Source of the DNA: an uncultured Pseudomonadota bacterium
GTDB lineage: Bacteria; Myxococcota_A; UBA796; SXON01
Assembly: GCA_903844155.1 (NCBI GenBank)
Contig: CAIMSU010000070.1
Location: 1 to 64,000 of the forward strand
Direction of reading: 5' to 3'
Length of the DNA stretch: 64,000 nt
Every line of letters begins with the position of its first letter. Position 1 is the first letter of the stretch. The position numbers and the translations under genes are program-made. This document shows positions 1 through 8,694 of this stretch, piece by piece. Under the pieces are notes generated by a model. That model did not search any database and had not been told where the DNA came from. It saw nothing but the letters and a program-made list of their open reading frames with translations.

Positions 1-59
1 CTCTATTGAACGTACGAAAATCTGCTACCAATTTTTCAAAGACCAGCGAGCCTTCCGGT

Positions 60-88
60 CGAAACCGGGTGACCCGTTTTCGGTTTCG
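60..88 (-). terminator. Inverted repeat downstream of the exported-protein operon
   Basis: A perfect 8-bp inverted repeat (CGAAACCG / CGGTTTCG, 60-67 and 81-88) encloses a second short palindrome GGGTGACCC. It lies about 160 bases beyond the stop of the last gene of the minus-strand operon that ends at 246. There is no clear U-tract, so it could equally be a non-terminator hairpin. Bases 1-245 otherwise hold no supported gene; the first ~60 bases are AT-richer than the rest of the window. Confidence 0.3.
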
Positions 89-245
89 TGCCTCCCGAAG
101 GGGGTCCGTCCGAAGCCCCGCCACCTTATCGGACGACCGCGGGGGCGTCAAGGACCTTTTTTTCGGTCGCTGGCGCGTCGGGTGGACGTTCGGGGGGCGA
201 GACGTGCGCCTTGTACCGCACCGCGAGGACGCCGTCAAGCAGGGA

Positions 246-2501
246 TCAGTGGCTGTCCACGCCCCCGCTGTCGGTGCCGCCCGAATCCGAGGTCCCGCTG
301 TCCGACGCTGCGGTGTCAGAACCCGCGGTATCTCCGGCCGAACCCTCCACGCCGGTCGCCAGCGTACAGTCGGGGTCGATGCTGTCGACGAGCCCGTCCG
401 CATCGTTGTCAACACCGTCGTTACAGCCCGCGGTGCCGTAGCCGAGCTCGCGCGCACCGGCAGCGCAGTCGGGATCAGCGGCGTCAGTCCAGCCATCGCC
501 GTCGTTGTCGAGGCCGTCAGCGCAATCCGGCGCGTCGCTCGCGGTCTCGTTGCCGCCGGCGACGCATTCGGGATCGGCGGCGTCCGTCAGGCCATCATGG
601 TCATTGTCCAGCCCGTCGCTGCAATTACTCTCGTCGTCGTCGGTCGCGGAGTCGCACAGACTGTCCTTGCTGTCCTTCTTCCCGTCGCCGTCGTTGTCGA
701 TGCCGTCGTTGCATTGCGTCGTCCCAAGGCCCGTTTCCTCGGTGCCCGAGGCGCAGTCCGGGTCCTCGGCGTCTGTCCAACCGTCGTTGTCGTCGTCCAG
801 GCAGTTGTGGCAGCCGTCGGACTCGGTCGGGTTCGTCCAGCCGTAGAAGCCAAAATCGCCGGTCGTATACGAAAAGACCACATCGCCCTTGAGGTTCGAC
901 GCCATCGTGTAGTCCGTCACCCGCTGGAACTCGACGACGACGTACCCCCAGTTCCCGATCGTGGCGTCCAGATACCCGTCGCCCACCTTGGGCGCCTGGG
1001 GGACAAGCACCGTTGGAAACTGGTACATCACGGATGCCGGCACTTCGAGGTGCGATTGCTTCGAGGTGCGGTCGTACTCGTTGTCGTCCGGGACCTCGAT
1101 GACCGCTCGCACCGGGTAGTTGGTCGCCCCGAACCAGTTCAACCCGAGCTCGGTGATAGTCACGCGCACGTAGGTGCGAGCGTCGAGAATCGCGCCGGCC
1201 GAGCTGGCGACGGCGGCCGACGGCGTCCACGCGAACTGGACCGCGGTGTCGTCGAGCTGCTCCGGGTTGCCGGCCGTGTCGGCAAAGCACGAGTCGAGGC
1301 TGCCGATCGACCAGAGGTCGGTCTGGGTGTCGGTGGCGTCCTTCGGCGGGGTGATCCCCTGGGTCGTGTAGACGACGATGGGCTCGGGGAGCGTGAGGGG
1401 GACGGCGGCGAGCCCGGCGGTCGGCGCGTCGAGCGTGATGTCGACCGGGGCAAGGTGGGCGACGTCGTCCTTCTTGCTGGTGGCGAAGAAGTCGTCGGCG
1501 ACGGGCCAATCGGCGTTGTAGACGTCGGTGGGGATGCCGTTGACGTCGTCGGACGTGCAGAAATTCAGCGTCGAGAGGTCGTAGGTCGTTTGACCGCTGG
1601 GGCAGACGTCCGCGGTCGAGCCCGGCGGAATGCTGTCGACGGAGACGACGTAGGCGTCCGGATTGCCGCTCTCCCCGCCGCCGTACCGGTAGGATGCCGT
1701 CGAATTGAGGTCCGCGCAATAGGGTTTTCCACCGTTCCAGAACGCGTTGTGCAACGCGACAGGGCCGACGTCCTGGTGCAGCTTGTCAACGCCGAAGGGC
1801 GCGCTCAACTGACCGGGACGCTCGACGTGCCAATCGGGACTCCCGGCGTCGCTGGCCCCGAAAAACCCGCTCGTCGGCGTGTGGACCCGAGGGTACAGAA
1901 AGCTGTAGCCCTCCGCCGTGCCCGACGTCCCCGTGTAGCCAAGGTACGCGATCGTCGAACACCCGAGGTTCCCGTGCTCGTCGTCCGAGCGCGTCGACAG
2001 GCCGCCGAGGCAGCTCTCCCAGTAATTGTTGACCTGCACGTAGGCGGACTGGTTGTCGTAGGTCCCGGACGTGTCGTAGGTATAGCCACCGGTCAACGCT
2101 GAAAATCCCGTCGGTGTCGCCACATCCACATCGACTGCCCCGCCGCTGAGCGGGCCAGGCGGCACGATGACCGTCAGCGCCGTGTCCGCCGCGCTGACCA
2201 CGGTCGCCGAGTGCTCCGCGAATTCGACCACCAGCCGCGTGGGATCGGTTCCGAACCCGGAGCCGGTGATGGTCACGGTGCCACCGCCCTCCGTCCCCAG
2301 CTCCGAGGCCGTCGACAGCGACGACAGCGTCGGCGGTGCCCAATTGTCCCCGTAGTAGGCGTTGGGTTGGACGCCAAGCGCACAAGCAGAGAGGCGGCCG
2401 ACGGCGAGGAAAATCAGGGCATGGCGAGCGCCGAGGCCCCCCTCCGCCCTTCGGGTACGTCCCCCCAGAGGGGGGAGGGAGACGCGGGTCCATCCCTTCA
2501 T
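246..2501 (-). CDS. Lipoprotein with IPT/TIG domain and five CxDGxDNDxDG repeats
   Basis: Predicted surface lipoprotein of 751 residues, last gene of a four-gene operon. A hydrophobic stretch ends in a lipobox-like LSAC near residue 40. Residues ~57-145 resemble an IPT/TIG immunoglobulin-like fold (GGTVTITGSGFG). A long central region with no recognised family follows. The C-terminal ~190 residues hold five Cys-flanked Asp-rich repeats, likely calcium-binding by their DxDxDG spacing, then a Ser/Thr/Asp/Gly-rich tail. The ATG overlaps the preceding stop (ATGA). The first ~27 residues are unusually long and basic for a signal peptide and are encoded by a GC-rich hairpin element, so the true start is uncertain; no in-frame ATG lies closer. 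Function unknown; a surface adhesion or scaffold role is inference. Confidence 0.8.
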   Translation of the reverse strand: MKGWTRVSLPPLGGRTRRAEGGLGARHALIFLAVGRLSACALGVQPNAYYGDNWAPPTLSSLSTASELGTEGGGTVTITGSGFGTDPTRLVVEFAEHSATVVSAADTALTVIVPPGPLSGGAVDVDVATPTGFSALTGGYTYDTSGTYDNQSAYVQVNNYWESCLGGLSTRSDDEHGNLGCSTIAYLGYTGTSGTAEGYSFLYPRVHTPTSGFFGASDAGSPDWHVERPGQLSAPFGVDKLHQDVGPVALHNAFWNGGKPYCADLNSTASYRYGGGESGNPDAYVVSVDSIPPGSTADVCPSGQTTYDLSTLNFCTSDDVNGIPTDVYNADWPVADDFFATSKKDDVAHLAPVDITLDAPTAGLAAVPLTLPEPIVVYTTQGITPPKDATDTQTDLWSIGSLDSCFADTAGNPEQLDDTAVQFAWTPSAAVASSAGAILDARTYVRVTITELGLNWFGATNYPVRAVIEVPDDNEYDRTSKQSHLEVPASVMYQFPTVLVPQAPKVGDGYLDATIGNWGYVVVEFQRVTDYTMASNLKGDVVFSYTTGDFGFYGWTNPTESDGCHNCLDDDNDGWTDAEDPDCASGTEETGLGTTQCNDGIDNDGDGKKDSKDSLCDSATDDDESNCSDGLDNDHDGLTDAADPECVAGGNETASDAPDCADGLDNDGDGWTDAADPDCAAGARELGYGTAGCNDGVDNDADGLVDSIDPDCTLATGVEGSAGDTAGSDTAASDSGTSDSGGTDSGGVDSH
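366..812 (-). repeat. Five tandem Cys/Asp-rich coding repeats
   Basis: The gene's 3' part encodes five copies of a ~20-residue unit CxDGxDNDxDGxxDxxDPxC separated by variable linkers of roughly 10-15 residues. The first copy (CHNCLDDDNDG) is the most diverged. Regularly spaced Asp residues resemble DxDxDG calcium loops, and each unit begins and ends with Cys, which could close a disulfide-bonded loop. Such repeats are common in secreted proteins of myxobacteria-like organisms. Confidence 0.8.
2437..2475 (-). repeat. GC-rich palindromic (REP-like) element inside the 5' coding region
   Basis: Perfect inverted repeat CCCCCCTC / GAGGGGGG at 2437-2444 and 2468-2475, with a nested C6-AGA-G6 hairpin at 2461-2475 and a small CCCTTCGGG hairpin between. 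On the minus strand it is translated as the residues LPPLGGRTRRAEGG at the N-terminus of the downstream lipoprotein. It resembles an extragenic palindrome that has entered, or replaced, the start of the gene. A single copy was seen in this window. Confidence 0.5.
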
Positions 2502-4027
2502 TTTCCGCTCCCGTCGAACCAGAACCGTCCGATGTCGATGGCCCGGCTCGTCACCTTGACGGGGTTGATGTCGAGGCGCTGATTGTACTGGTCCTTCGCC
2601 GACGGGACGTTGGCCTCAAGCTCGGTTGACCGCGCAAAGTAGAACACCGCCCCCTGCGCGCCGTGCGTCCGCGCGTAGGTCTCGGCCTCGCTCACGATGT
2701 CCGACGTGAGGGTGAACGACCCGTCATCCTTGAGCCGACAGGTGACCTCCGCCATGTTGTGGAAGGGGTCGCCGCGCATGGCGGGGGCGAGGTTGCCGTC
2801 CTGGGAGAGGAAGGCGTCGTCGAACACCCACGCGCCCTTCTCGCACGCCGCAGGGGCTCGCCTGCCCTGTGGGATGGTGGCGTCGGTGGGGACACTCCCG
2901 GCCCGCTGGGCCTTGTTCCACGCGGTGTTGGCGGCGTCGTCCGGGGTGACGAGCACGACGTCCTCCTGCAGGTTCGGATCGGTCTGGTCCACGGGGCCGA
3001 GGAACCGGACCGCGAGCGACACGTATTCGTCCGGCTGATCGCCGGGAGTCCAGTGGAAGTCCACTCCCGAATCGCTGTCCCAGGGGCCCGTGTACATCTG
3101 ACCGATCAGGCTCGCGCCCGTTGGAGGAATGTCCGCGGCGTCGCAATCGGGCGCGGACGCAGGCGCGAGCGCGTCGTCCGTCGGGTAGGCGAGGCAGCGG
3201 GCCTCGGGGCCAGAGTCGAGCGACGACCCGAATTCGTCGTACCGGGGGCCGCTCCAGGTCAGCAGCACGCCGCCAGGCTGCTGCGGCAGGGTGAACTGGT
3301 TGTCGCCCTGTGATGCCGACGGCATCGGCACCGAGGCCACGGGCGCGTCTGCGGGGGCGAGGCCGCCGGGGAAGGAGAACCCGACGGTCTGGCCAAACGG
3401 GAAATTGTTCCGTCGAACGACGCTCTGCGTCATCTGCGAGGGCTTCTTCTCGCCGTTGTACACGTACCCGTTCTGAACGGTCTCGTTCCAGAAGTCGATG
3501 GCGCTGTAGTAGATGAACATGTCCTGCCGGTTCGCCGGATAATCGCCGGGGAGACGGTCGAGGACCAGGCCGCCGGTGCCGTCCGCGGTCAGGATGGAGA
3601 TTCCGCTGCCGACGTCCGAGGTCTTGAAGGAGCCGATGGGGCCGGTCGCCTCAAAGGTGGTGTAGCAGGTGTCGTCGACGCTTGGGGGCACCGAGGTGAC
3701 GCCGCCGAGGCTGTCGGCTGAGGCAAGCTTGCGGTCGAAGATGTAGCTGAACCCGTATACGGCCGCGTAGGGCGGCTTGTACCCCGAGAGGCCGGGCCCA
3801 ACCTCGTCAAACGCGCCGAGGCCCATGAGCGCGAGCGACAAGCCCCCGCCCGCAAAGTTGACCCAGCTGTACTCGACAACGCCCCCGTAGGGTGTCGGCG
3901 CAGGGCCGATCTCCTCCGGGTTGTAGCCGACGCCGACGAGCTTGACCGGGGCATCCTCGTAGTTGGGCTGGCAGGAGACAGCGCCAAGGAGCGCTACGGG
4001 GAGGCAGCAGGCGAGCAGGGTCCTCAT
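2498..4027 (-). CDS. Exported lipoprotein of unknown function
   Basis: 509-residue predicted lipoprotein: a short signal peptide ends in GAVSC with the lipobox Cys at about residue 19, followed by QPNYEDAP. No known domain is recognised. The body is rich in Gly, Asp, Pro and aromatic residues and has few Cys, suggesting a beta-rich secreted fold. It starts directly after the stop of the peptidase/propeller gene (TAGATG, no gap) and its stop overlaps the start of the repeat-containing lipoprotein, so the three are very likely cotranscribed. It shares the general plan of its downstream neighbour (lipoprotein, mixed beta-rich body), but I see no clear sequence repeat between them. Confidence 0.8.
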   Translation of the reverse strand: MRTLLACCLPVALLGAVSCQPNYEDAPVKLVGVGYNPEEIGPAPTPYGGVVEYSWVNFAGGGLSLALMGLGAFDEVGPGLSGYKPPYAAVYGFSYIFDRKLASADSLGGVTSVPPSVDDTCYTTFEATGPIGSFKTSDVGSGISILTADGTGGLVLDRLPGDYPANRQDMFIYYSAIDFWNETVQNGYVYNGEKKPSQMTQSVVRRNNFPFGQTVGFSFPGGLAPADAPVASVPMPSASQGDNQFTLPQQPGGVLLTWSGPRYDEFGSSLDSGPEARCLAYPTDDALAPASAPDCDAADIPPTGASLIGQMYTGPWDSDSGVDFHWTPGDQPDEYVSLAVRFLGPVDQTDPNLQEDVVLVTPDDAANTAWNKAQRAGSVPTDATIPQGRRAPAACEKGAWVFDDAFLSQDGNLAPAMRGDPFHNMAEVTCRLKDDGSFTLTSDIVSEAETYARTHGAQGAVFYFARSTELEANVPSAKDQYNQRLDINPVKVTSRAIDIGRFWFDGSGK

Positions 4028-7000
4028 CTACCACCCCGTCCCAAGGCCAAGGTAGAACCTTGGTCCTGGCTTTTCGGTCTCATTGGAGAGGCCGTTCCCG
4101 ATGCCGGTGTTGGTCGTGTCCTGGATGCCGTCGCCGTTGACGTCGCCGATTCCGTGGATCTCATTGAACCCCCAGGCCGCGCGCACAAAGCAGTTCCACG
4201 GGATCGTGAAAAGGTCGGCGCTCACACGCAATTCCGCGCCCGCGTCGTAGAGCATGTAGTTGCCGTTCTTGTAGGCCTTGTCGACGAACGGGATCTCCCG
4301 ATGGACAGACGCCGGGTTTCGCGCGACCCGGTCCCCGTACTCGTTGACGTAGTAGTTGTTCGGGTCCGTCGGCGCGCGGTAGGACCACAGGTTGCCCGCG
4401 GTCCCCATCACCTGCGCGGTCACGTCGTAGAAGTAGAAAGGACCGACCTTTTTGTTGAGGTAGCGGCGGATGGGAAACCGGTAGGCGAGGTTCAGGATCG
4501 CCATCGTCTCGCCCGAGAGGCTGTTCGCGGGGTAGCCGGAGAAGAGCGTGTTGGGACGAAGCGAGTCGGACCCGAAGTTGTAGGGGTGCTGGCCACCAGC
4601 GCGAAACTCATCGTTGAAGCTCACGTTCTGGTCGATGACCCCGCCCTGGAAGTCGAGCTGGATCACATGGCGGTGGCTGTTGGCGGCCTGGAGCACAGTC
4701 CCCCACGCCGGAACCTGGATCTGCTCCGTCCAACGCCCTTCAATCCGGTCATAGCCGTAGTTGTCCAGGAGCTGGCCGTCATCGACCTGGTGGCCACCAT
4801 ACGGCGCGTAGACGATGTCCGTTTGGCCACGCCCAACGCTCAGATCGATGTTTCGGCCGCCCATCGGGTTCGCGCGGCGGCTCGCGTAGGAGATGTTCGA
4901 GAAGTTCATGTCCAGGCTGACGATCCCGCCCGCCTGGAACGGTTGGTAGCTGGTATCGGACGAGGTGCGGAACCCATATTCCAGGTAGTTGGCGTTGATG
5001 TCCGTCGAGAACTGGTCGTTCCACGGGTAGTGGACATTCAGGTTGGCGAGGTCCTCGTACTGCTGGTTCTTGCCCTCAAACGTGGTTTGATCGGTGGTCG
5101 TGGCAGTGTTGCCGTCCGTGTCGAGCAGGTAGCCGTAGGTGAACTTGCCCTCATACCGGAGCATCGTGAGCGTGAAGTCGGGGTACCACCCGGTGTAGCT
5201 GTACTGGCCCTCGATCAGGTTGTCCTCACCGAGCAGACCCGTGATGGAAACCGTGTTTTTCTGGACGTAGTCCTGCACGAAGACGTACGCGCCTGCCTGG
5301 ATCGAAAAGTCGTCCGCGCTGTCGTTGGAGCCCCGGATGATGGGCACGGCAGCCGGCGCCATGATCTGGCCCTTGTACTTTTCGGCCTTGTACATGCTCA
5401 GATCCTCGCGCGAGTCCCAGCTTGCCGCCGCAACTTCGGGCGCCACGGTGGTCTGGTACCGCGCGGTCGCGTCCTTCCACAGAAAATCCGCCTTGTCCAA
5501 CCCCCACATCTTCCAGCCATGCGCCGTGTAGTTCGCGAACACGAGGTTCCCCTCGGGCGTGAGCGACGGTGCCTCTGCCCCACCGATCACGTTCGTCACC
5601 TGCTGGATGTGGCGGGTCGCGACATTGTAGGCATACACATTGAAGATGCCGGAGCTGTCGGACGAGAAGTAGATGTTCCCGTCCTTCGCCCAGCACGGGT
5701 CCATGTCCTCCCACTTGTCCCACATCAACGGGTGGATGTCGGCCGCGGTGTTCATCTTCGTGGCGTCGAGGACGTAGAGATCCTGCTGGTCGTTCCGATA
5801 GATCCCGACCACGATCTGCTTGCCGTCGGGCGACCAGTCGGCGCGCTGCATCCACGTGCCGTCGTTGAAGTTCGTGAGGTAGATCTTCTGGGAACCATCC
5901 AGGTTGATGCTGACGAGATTGAGCGTGCCGTCGGTGTACTCAAAGTAGGCGACGTGGTGGCCATCGGGGCTCACGACCGGCTCCATCGCGCGCAGCGTGT
6001 TCGGGATCTTCCGCCACTTCTTCCAGTCCGCCGGGGACTGCGGGACGGGCCGACCCATGAACGTGCGATCCTTGTGCCCCTCGTACTCCAGGTTCTTCTC
6101 GCGCTCGGTCTTCTCCACCAGCGGCGCGACCCAGAGCTGGTTCCAGTCGTACGTGGATGTGCCAAGTTGAACGCCGGTCAGCATCGTCGCGAGGCCCTGC
6201 GCCCGCTCGGTCCCAACCACGACGAGGGAATCCTGTCCGGGGACGAAGTCCCACTCCGTCATCATCCCTGCGGGGATCGCGTGCCCGTGCTCGTCGACGC
6301 GCGCCTGCGTCCCAGGATCGGGCTTGCCGTCGGCGCCAAACGCGGTCATGGCGCGCTCGGGTGTCTGGCTCACAACGACGCTGCCACGCGAGTTGTAGCC
6401 GTACCACTTGCCGTCGTCGGAGAATCGCGGCGTGTCCTGATAGGTCCCCGACTTCAGCTTCGCGCGTTCGCGCTCCTGCTGCGCCAATTCCGGGCCGGTG
6501 ACGCCGTGTTTGCGCTTCCACCGCAGGTCGTACCACTTGTCCCGGCCATCCGGGTCCGTGTACTCCCAGTCGTCCACGCTCGTCTTCAGTTCGCGGCCAA
6601 CGGTCTCACCCTCGGCCTTCACCGCCGCATATTGCTTGCCGTAGATATCCTTCATGGTGGCCAGCCAGTCGTTGTAGAGCGTCTCGCCGTCCACGCCGAG
6701 CACCTTCTTGAAGACCACGTTCCAGTCCGGGTGCCAGCCCTTCGCGTTCTCCAACCCCAGCTTCTGGTACGTGTCGTGCCCGAACCGGTGCCGGAGGTAC
6801 AGCGCAAAACTGTAGCCCTGCTGGTAGTAGCGCTCGGGGTCGTTCCACGTCCAGTCCTGGTTCTGGATCTGCCACTCCTGCCACGTCAACTGCCGATCTT
6901 CGAGGATCGTCGTGCGGATGTGCATGTCCCGGCTGGGTGTCCACCAGTTGTAGCCGGACTCGTCGGACCAGTATTCGGCGCCGCCCTCGACCCAGAACTC

Positions 7001-7552
7001 GCTTGGGTTCTCCCGCAAGATCACGTCGCCGCCCGCCTCGGTGTTGGACTTCCCCTCCCCGTACAGCCCGCCGATCTCGACCGCCTCGACGCCTTCTGCC
7101 ATGGCCGCCTCGGCCTTGAGCGAGACGACGTGCGCGAATTCATGGGCGAGGACGTCCGGAAGCCAGTCCATGCGCCCGCGCTGCCGGTAGAAGTCCGACC
7201 CCGGGTTCGCCGAGATCTCGATCCAGTCCCATGGCGGCACGGTGAACCCCTCCAGGTCGTCCGTGTCGTTCGTGATGACGATGTTGACGCGCTCCTTGAT
7301 CCAATAGTTGAAGTTCGCGCACTCGCGCGGGTAGATCTCCTCGGCGACCTTCGCCGCCTTCTTCGCGGTCCACTCGGCCGTAAGGTAGTGCGCGTTGTCC
7401 TTGGCGTTCCGGGACTGCGGGTAGTGGACGACGAAGTGTTCCGTCTCGATCGAGTACCACTGGAGGTCGGGATGGCCGCTGGCTTGCGCCGGACGTGGGG
7501 CCAGCGCGAGGAGCAGGGCGAGCGCGGCGAGCGAGATCGGGGCGCGGCGCAT
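4028..7552 (-). CDS. HExxH peptidase-like protein with WD40/TolB-like propeller and outer-membrane barrel
   Basis: 1174-residue exported protein. Signal peptide residues 1-24 (cleavage near AQA-SG). Residues ~30-200 look like a gluzincin metallopeptidase domain: HEFAH at 137-141, with a plausible third ligand Glu in VEGGAEYW (~189). Residues ~350-720 contain several TolB/WD40-like blades (VSPDGHHVAYF, WSPDGKQIVVGI, TPEGNLVFAN). From ~740 to the end the pattern of alternating residues, YRFPIRRYL and a terminal GLGTGW fits an outer-membrane barrel of the BamA/surface-antigen kind. A peptidase anchored in the outer membrane with a propeller between is the simplest reading; activity and substrate are unknown. 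It sits between a small barrel protein and two lipoproteins in one operon. Confidence 0.85.
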   Translation of the reverse strand: MRRAPISLAALALLLALAPRPAQASGHPDLQWYSIETEHFVVHYPQSRNAKDNAHYLTAEWTAKKAAKVAEEIYPRECANFNYWIKERVNIVITNDTDDLEGFTVPPWDWIEISANPGSDFYRQRGRMDWLPDVLAHEFAHVVSLKAEAAMAEGVEAVEIGGLYGEGKSNTEAGGDVILRENPSEFWVEGGAEYWSDESGYNWWTPSRDMHIRTTILEDRQLTWQEWQIQNQDWTWNDPERYYQQGYSFALYLRHRFGHDTYQKLGLENAKGWHPDWNVVFKKVLGVDGETLYNDWLATMKDIYGKQYAAVKAEGETVGRELKTSVDDWEYTDPDGRDKWYDLRWKRKHGVTGPELAQQERERAKLKSGTYQDTPRFSDDGKWYGYNSRGSVVVSQTPERAMTAFGADGKPDPGTQARVDEHGHAIPAGMMTEWDFVPGQDSLVVVGTERAQGLATMLTGVQLGTSTYDWNQLWVAPLVEKTEREKNLEYEGHKDRTFMGRPVPQSPADWKKWRKIPNTLRAMEPVVSPDGHHVAYFEYTDGTLNLVSINLDGSQKIYLTNFNDGTWMQRADWSPDGKQIVVGIYRNDQQDLYVLDATKMNTAADIHPLMWDKWEDMDPCWAKDGNIYFSSDSSGIFNVYAYNVATRHIQQVTNVIGGAEAPSLTPEGNLVFANYTAHGWKMWGLDKADFLWKDATARYQTTVAPEVAAASWDSREDLSMYKAEKYKGQIMAPAAVPIIRGSNDSADDFSIQAGAYVFVQDYVQKNTVSITGLLGEDNLIEGQYSYTGWYPDFTLTMLRYEGKFTYGYLLDTDGNTATTTDQTTFEGKNQQYEDLANLNVHYPWNDQFSTDINANYLEYGFRTSSDTSYQPFQAGGIVSLDMNFSNISYASRRANPMGGRNIDLSVGRGQTDIVYAPYGGHQVDDGQLLDNYGYDRIEGRWTEQIQVPAWGTVLQAANSHRHVIQLDFQGGVIDQNVSFNDEFRAGGQHPYNFGSDSLRPNTLFSGYPANSLSGETMAILNLAYRFPIRRYLNKKVGPFYFYDVTAQVMGTAGNLWSYRAPTDPNNYYVNEYGDRVARNPASVHREIPFVDKAYKNGNYMLYDAGAELRVSADLFTIPWNCFVRAAWGFNEIHGIGDVNGDGIQDTTNTGIGNGLSNETEKPGPRFYLGLGTGW

Positions 7553-8583
7553 CAGTACCTCAGCTCCAGCGTCGCGCTGTAGGTGAGCCCGCGCGTCGGC
7601 GTGAGGTCCTCGAACGGAAAGAACGTGAGATCCTCGCCGCGAAGGGGGATATCCACGGCGGCGACGAGGTCGAAGCCGCGGGTGACGTTGGCGGTCAGGG
7701 CCGGTGTCAGGTCGAGCGACCAGCCGTCCGAGCCGGCGATCGGCGTGAGGTGCTGGTCGGGGATGATGCCGCCGGACGTGGTGCCCATCGCAGCCTGCGC
7801 GCGCGCGGCGTACGCGAGCTCGGCGCTCACGCCAACGGGCCCGAGCTGAACCTCGGGATCGAGCCGCAGCCGTAGCTCATCGCCCGGCTTGAATCGGCCG
7901 AGGAACTGGTATTGTTCCACCTCGATGACGTACTGGGTCACGCCGGAGAACTTGTGCGTCGCTCGGATGCCCGCGGTGACCGCCATCGGGCCAAGTTGCT
8001 GCTTGCCGGCCAACTCCAGGCCGACATCCAGGGTTCCCGTCGAGAGCGGAAACGTGGAGACGGTGTTGGGACCGCCGATGAACGTGCCGGGCGACTCGCC
8101 CCCCGCGGGCACCTTCAGGAACAGGTCGGTGATGACGGAGCTTGTTGGCGCGTGCTTTCGCAGCCACTCGATCTTCCAGCCCATCTTCGGGTCCCCGATT
8201 CCGAACGCGCTCGTGTCCGTCCCCAGCAGGCCATTCTTCAGGTTCACGTAGTGGAACGGCACGTTCAGGTAGAGTTCGGCCCGGCGGGCGATGCCGTAGC
8301 GCAGGCCCGCGCGTTCGGTGGTGTAGAGCCAGTGCGCGCCGTGCCCGCTGTCATCCAGGAACGTCTGGGCGGTGCCGTCCGCGCCCCAGTACCCAGTGGC
8401 CTCCTTGTAGTCGCCGCCAAGGTCGAACTCCAGCCATCCGCGGCCGATGATCAAGCCGCGCTCGACGTCCGTGGTGGCGAGGGGTGCCCGCATCGTCTTG
8501 GCCTGGAACCCGGCGGCCTCTGCCGTGCCGACCGCGAAACGGGCGAGCAGGGGAGCGAGGAGTGAGCAGGCGACGGCGAACAC
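7552..8583 (-). CDS. Outer-membrane beta-barrel protein
   Basis: About 343 residues with an N-terminal signal peptide (hydrophobic core followed by GTAEAAGF). The rest alternates polar and hydrophobic residues and ends in LELRY, a C-terminal aromatic beta-signal of barrel proteins. It resembles the broad transporter/MetA-pathway-like barrel group but I cannot assign a family. GTG at 8583 is chosen because GAGG lies 8 bases upstream; a GTG three codons earlier (8592) is an alternative. Its stop overlaps the start of the peptidase gene (TGATG). First gene of the four-gene exported operon, with a candidate promoter at 8631-8662. Confidence 0.75.
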   Translation of the reverse strand: MFAVACSLLAPLLARFAVGTAEAAGFQAKTMRAPLATTDVERGLIIGRGWLEFDLGGDYKEATGYWGADGTAQTFLDDSGHGAHWLYTTERAGLRYGIARRAELYLNVPFHYVNLKNGLLGTDTSAFGIGDPKMGWKIEWLRKHAPTSSVITDLFLKVPAGGESPGTFIGGPNTVSTFPLSTGTLDVGLELAGKQQLGPMAVTAGIRATHKFSGVTQYVIEVEQYQFLGRFKPGDELRLRLDPEVQLGPVGVSAELAYAARAQAAMGTTSGGIIPDQHLTPIAGSDGWSLDLTPALTANVTRGFDLVAAVDIPLRGEDLTFFPFEDLTPTRGLTYSATLELRY

Positions 8584-8630
8584 GGAAAGCACCTCAACAA
8601 CGGGAGCGTGCGGGGATGACGGGCACCCGA

Positions 8631-8662
8631 AGTATAGAACACCGTCAGGCCGGCGCTGTCAA
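8631..8662 (-). promoter_or_regulatory. Candidate sigma70-like promoter of the exported-protein operon
   Basis: On the minus strand a perfect TTGACA (8657-8662) precedes TATACT (8631-8636), with a 20-base spacer; the overlapping TCTATA would give an 18-base spacer. It lies about 50 bases upstream of the first gene of the operon in a 110-base gap. The spacing is not ideal, so this is a candidate only. Confidence 0.4.
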
Positions 8663-8694
8663 TTCGATGTGGAGGCGGCGACCAACGGACCCTT

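Noticed and set aside
6-2102. 698-codon plus-strand open frame
   Set aside because: It is antisense to the lipoprotein gene; its product is Val/Arg-rich and featureless, a result of high third-position GC on the opposite strand.
4154-7582. 1142-codon plus-strand open frame
   Set aside because: Antisense to the propeller/peptidase gene, which has a signal peptide, HEFAH motif and operon context; the antisense product has no domain.
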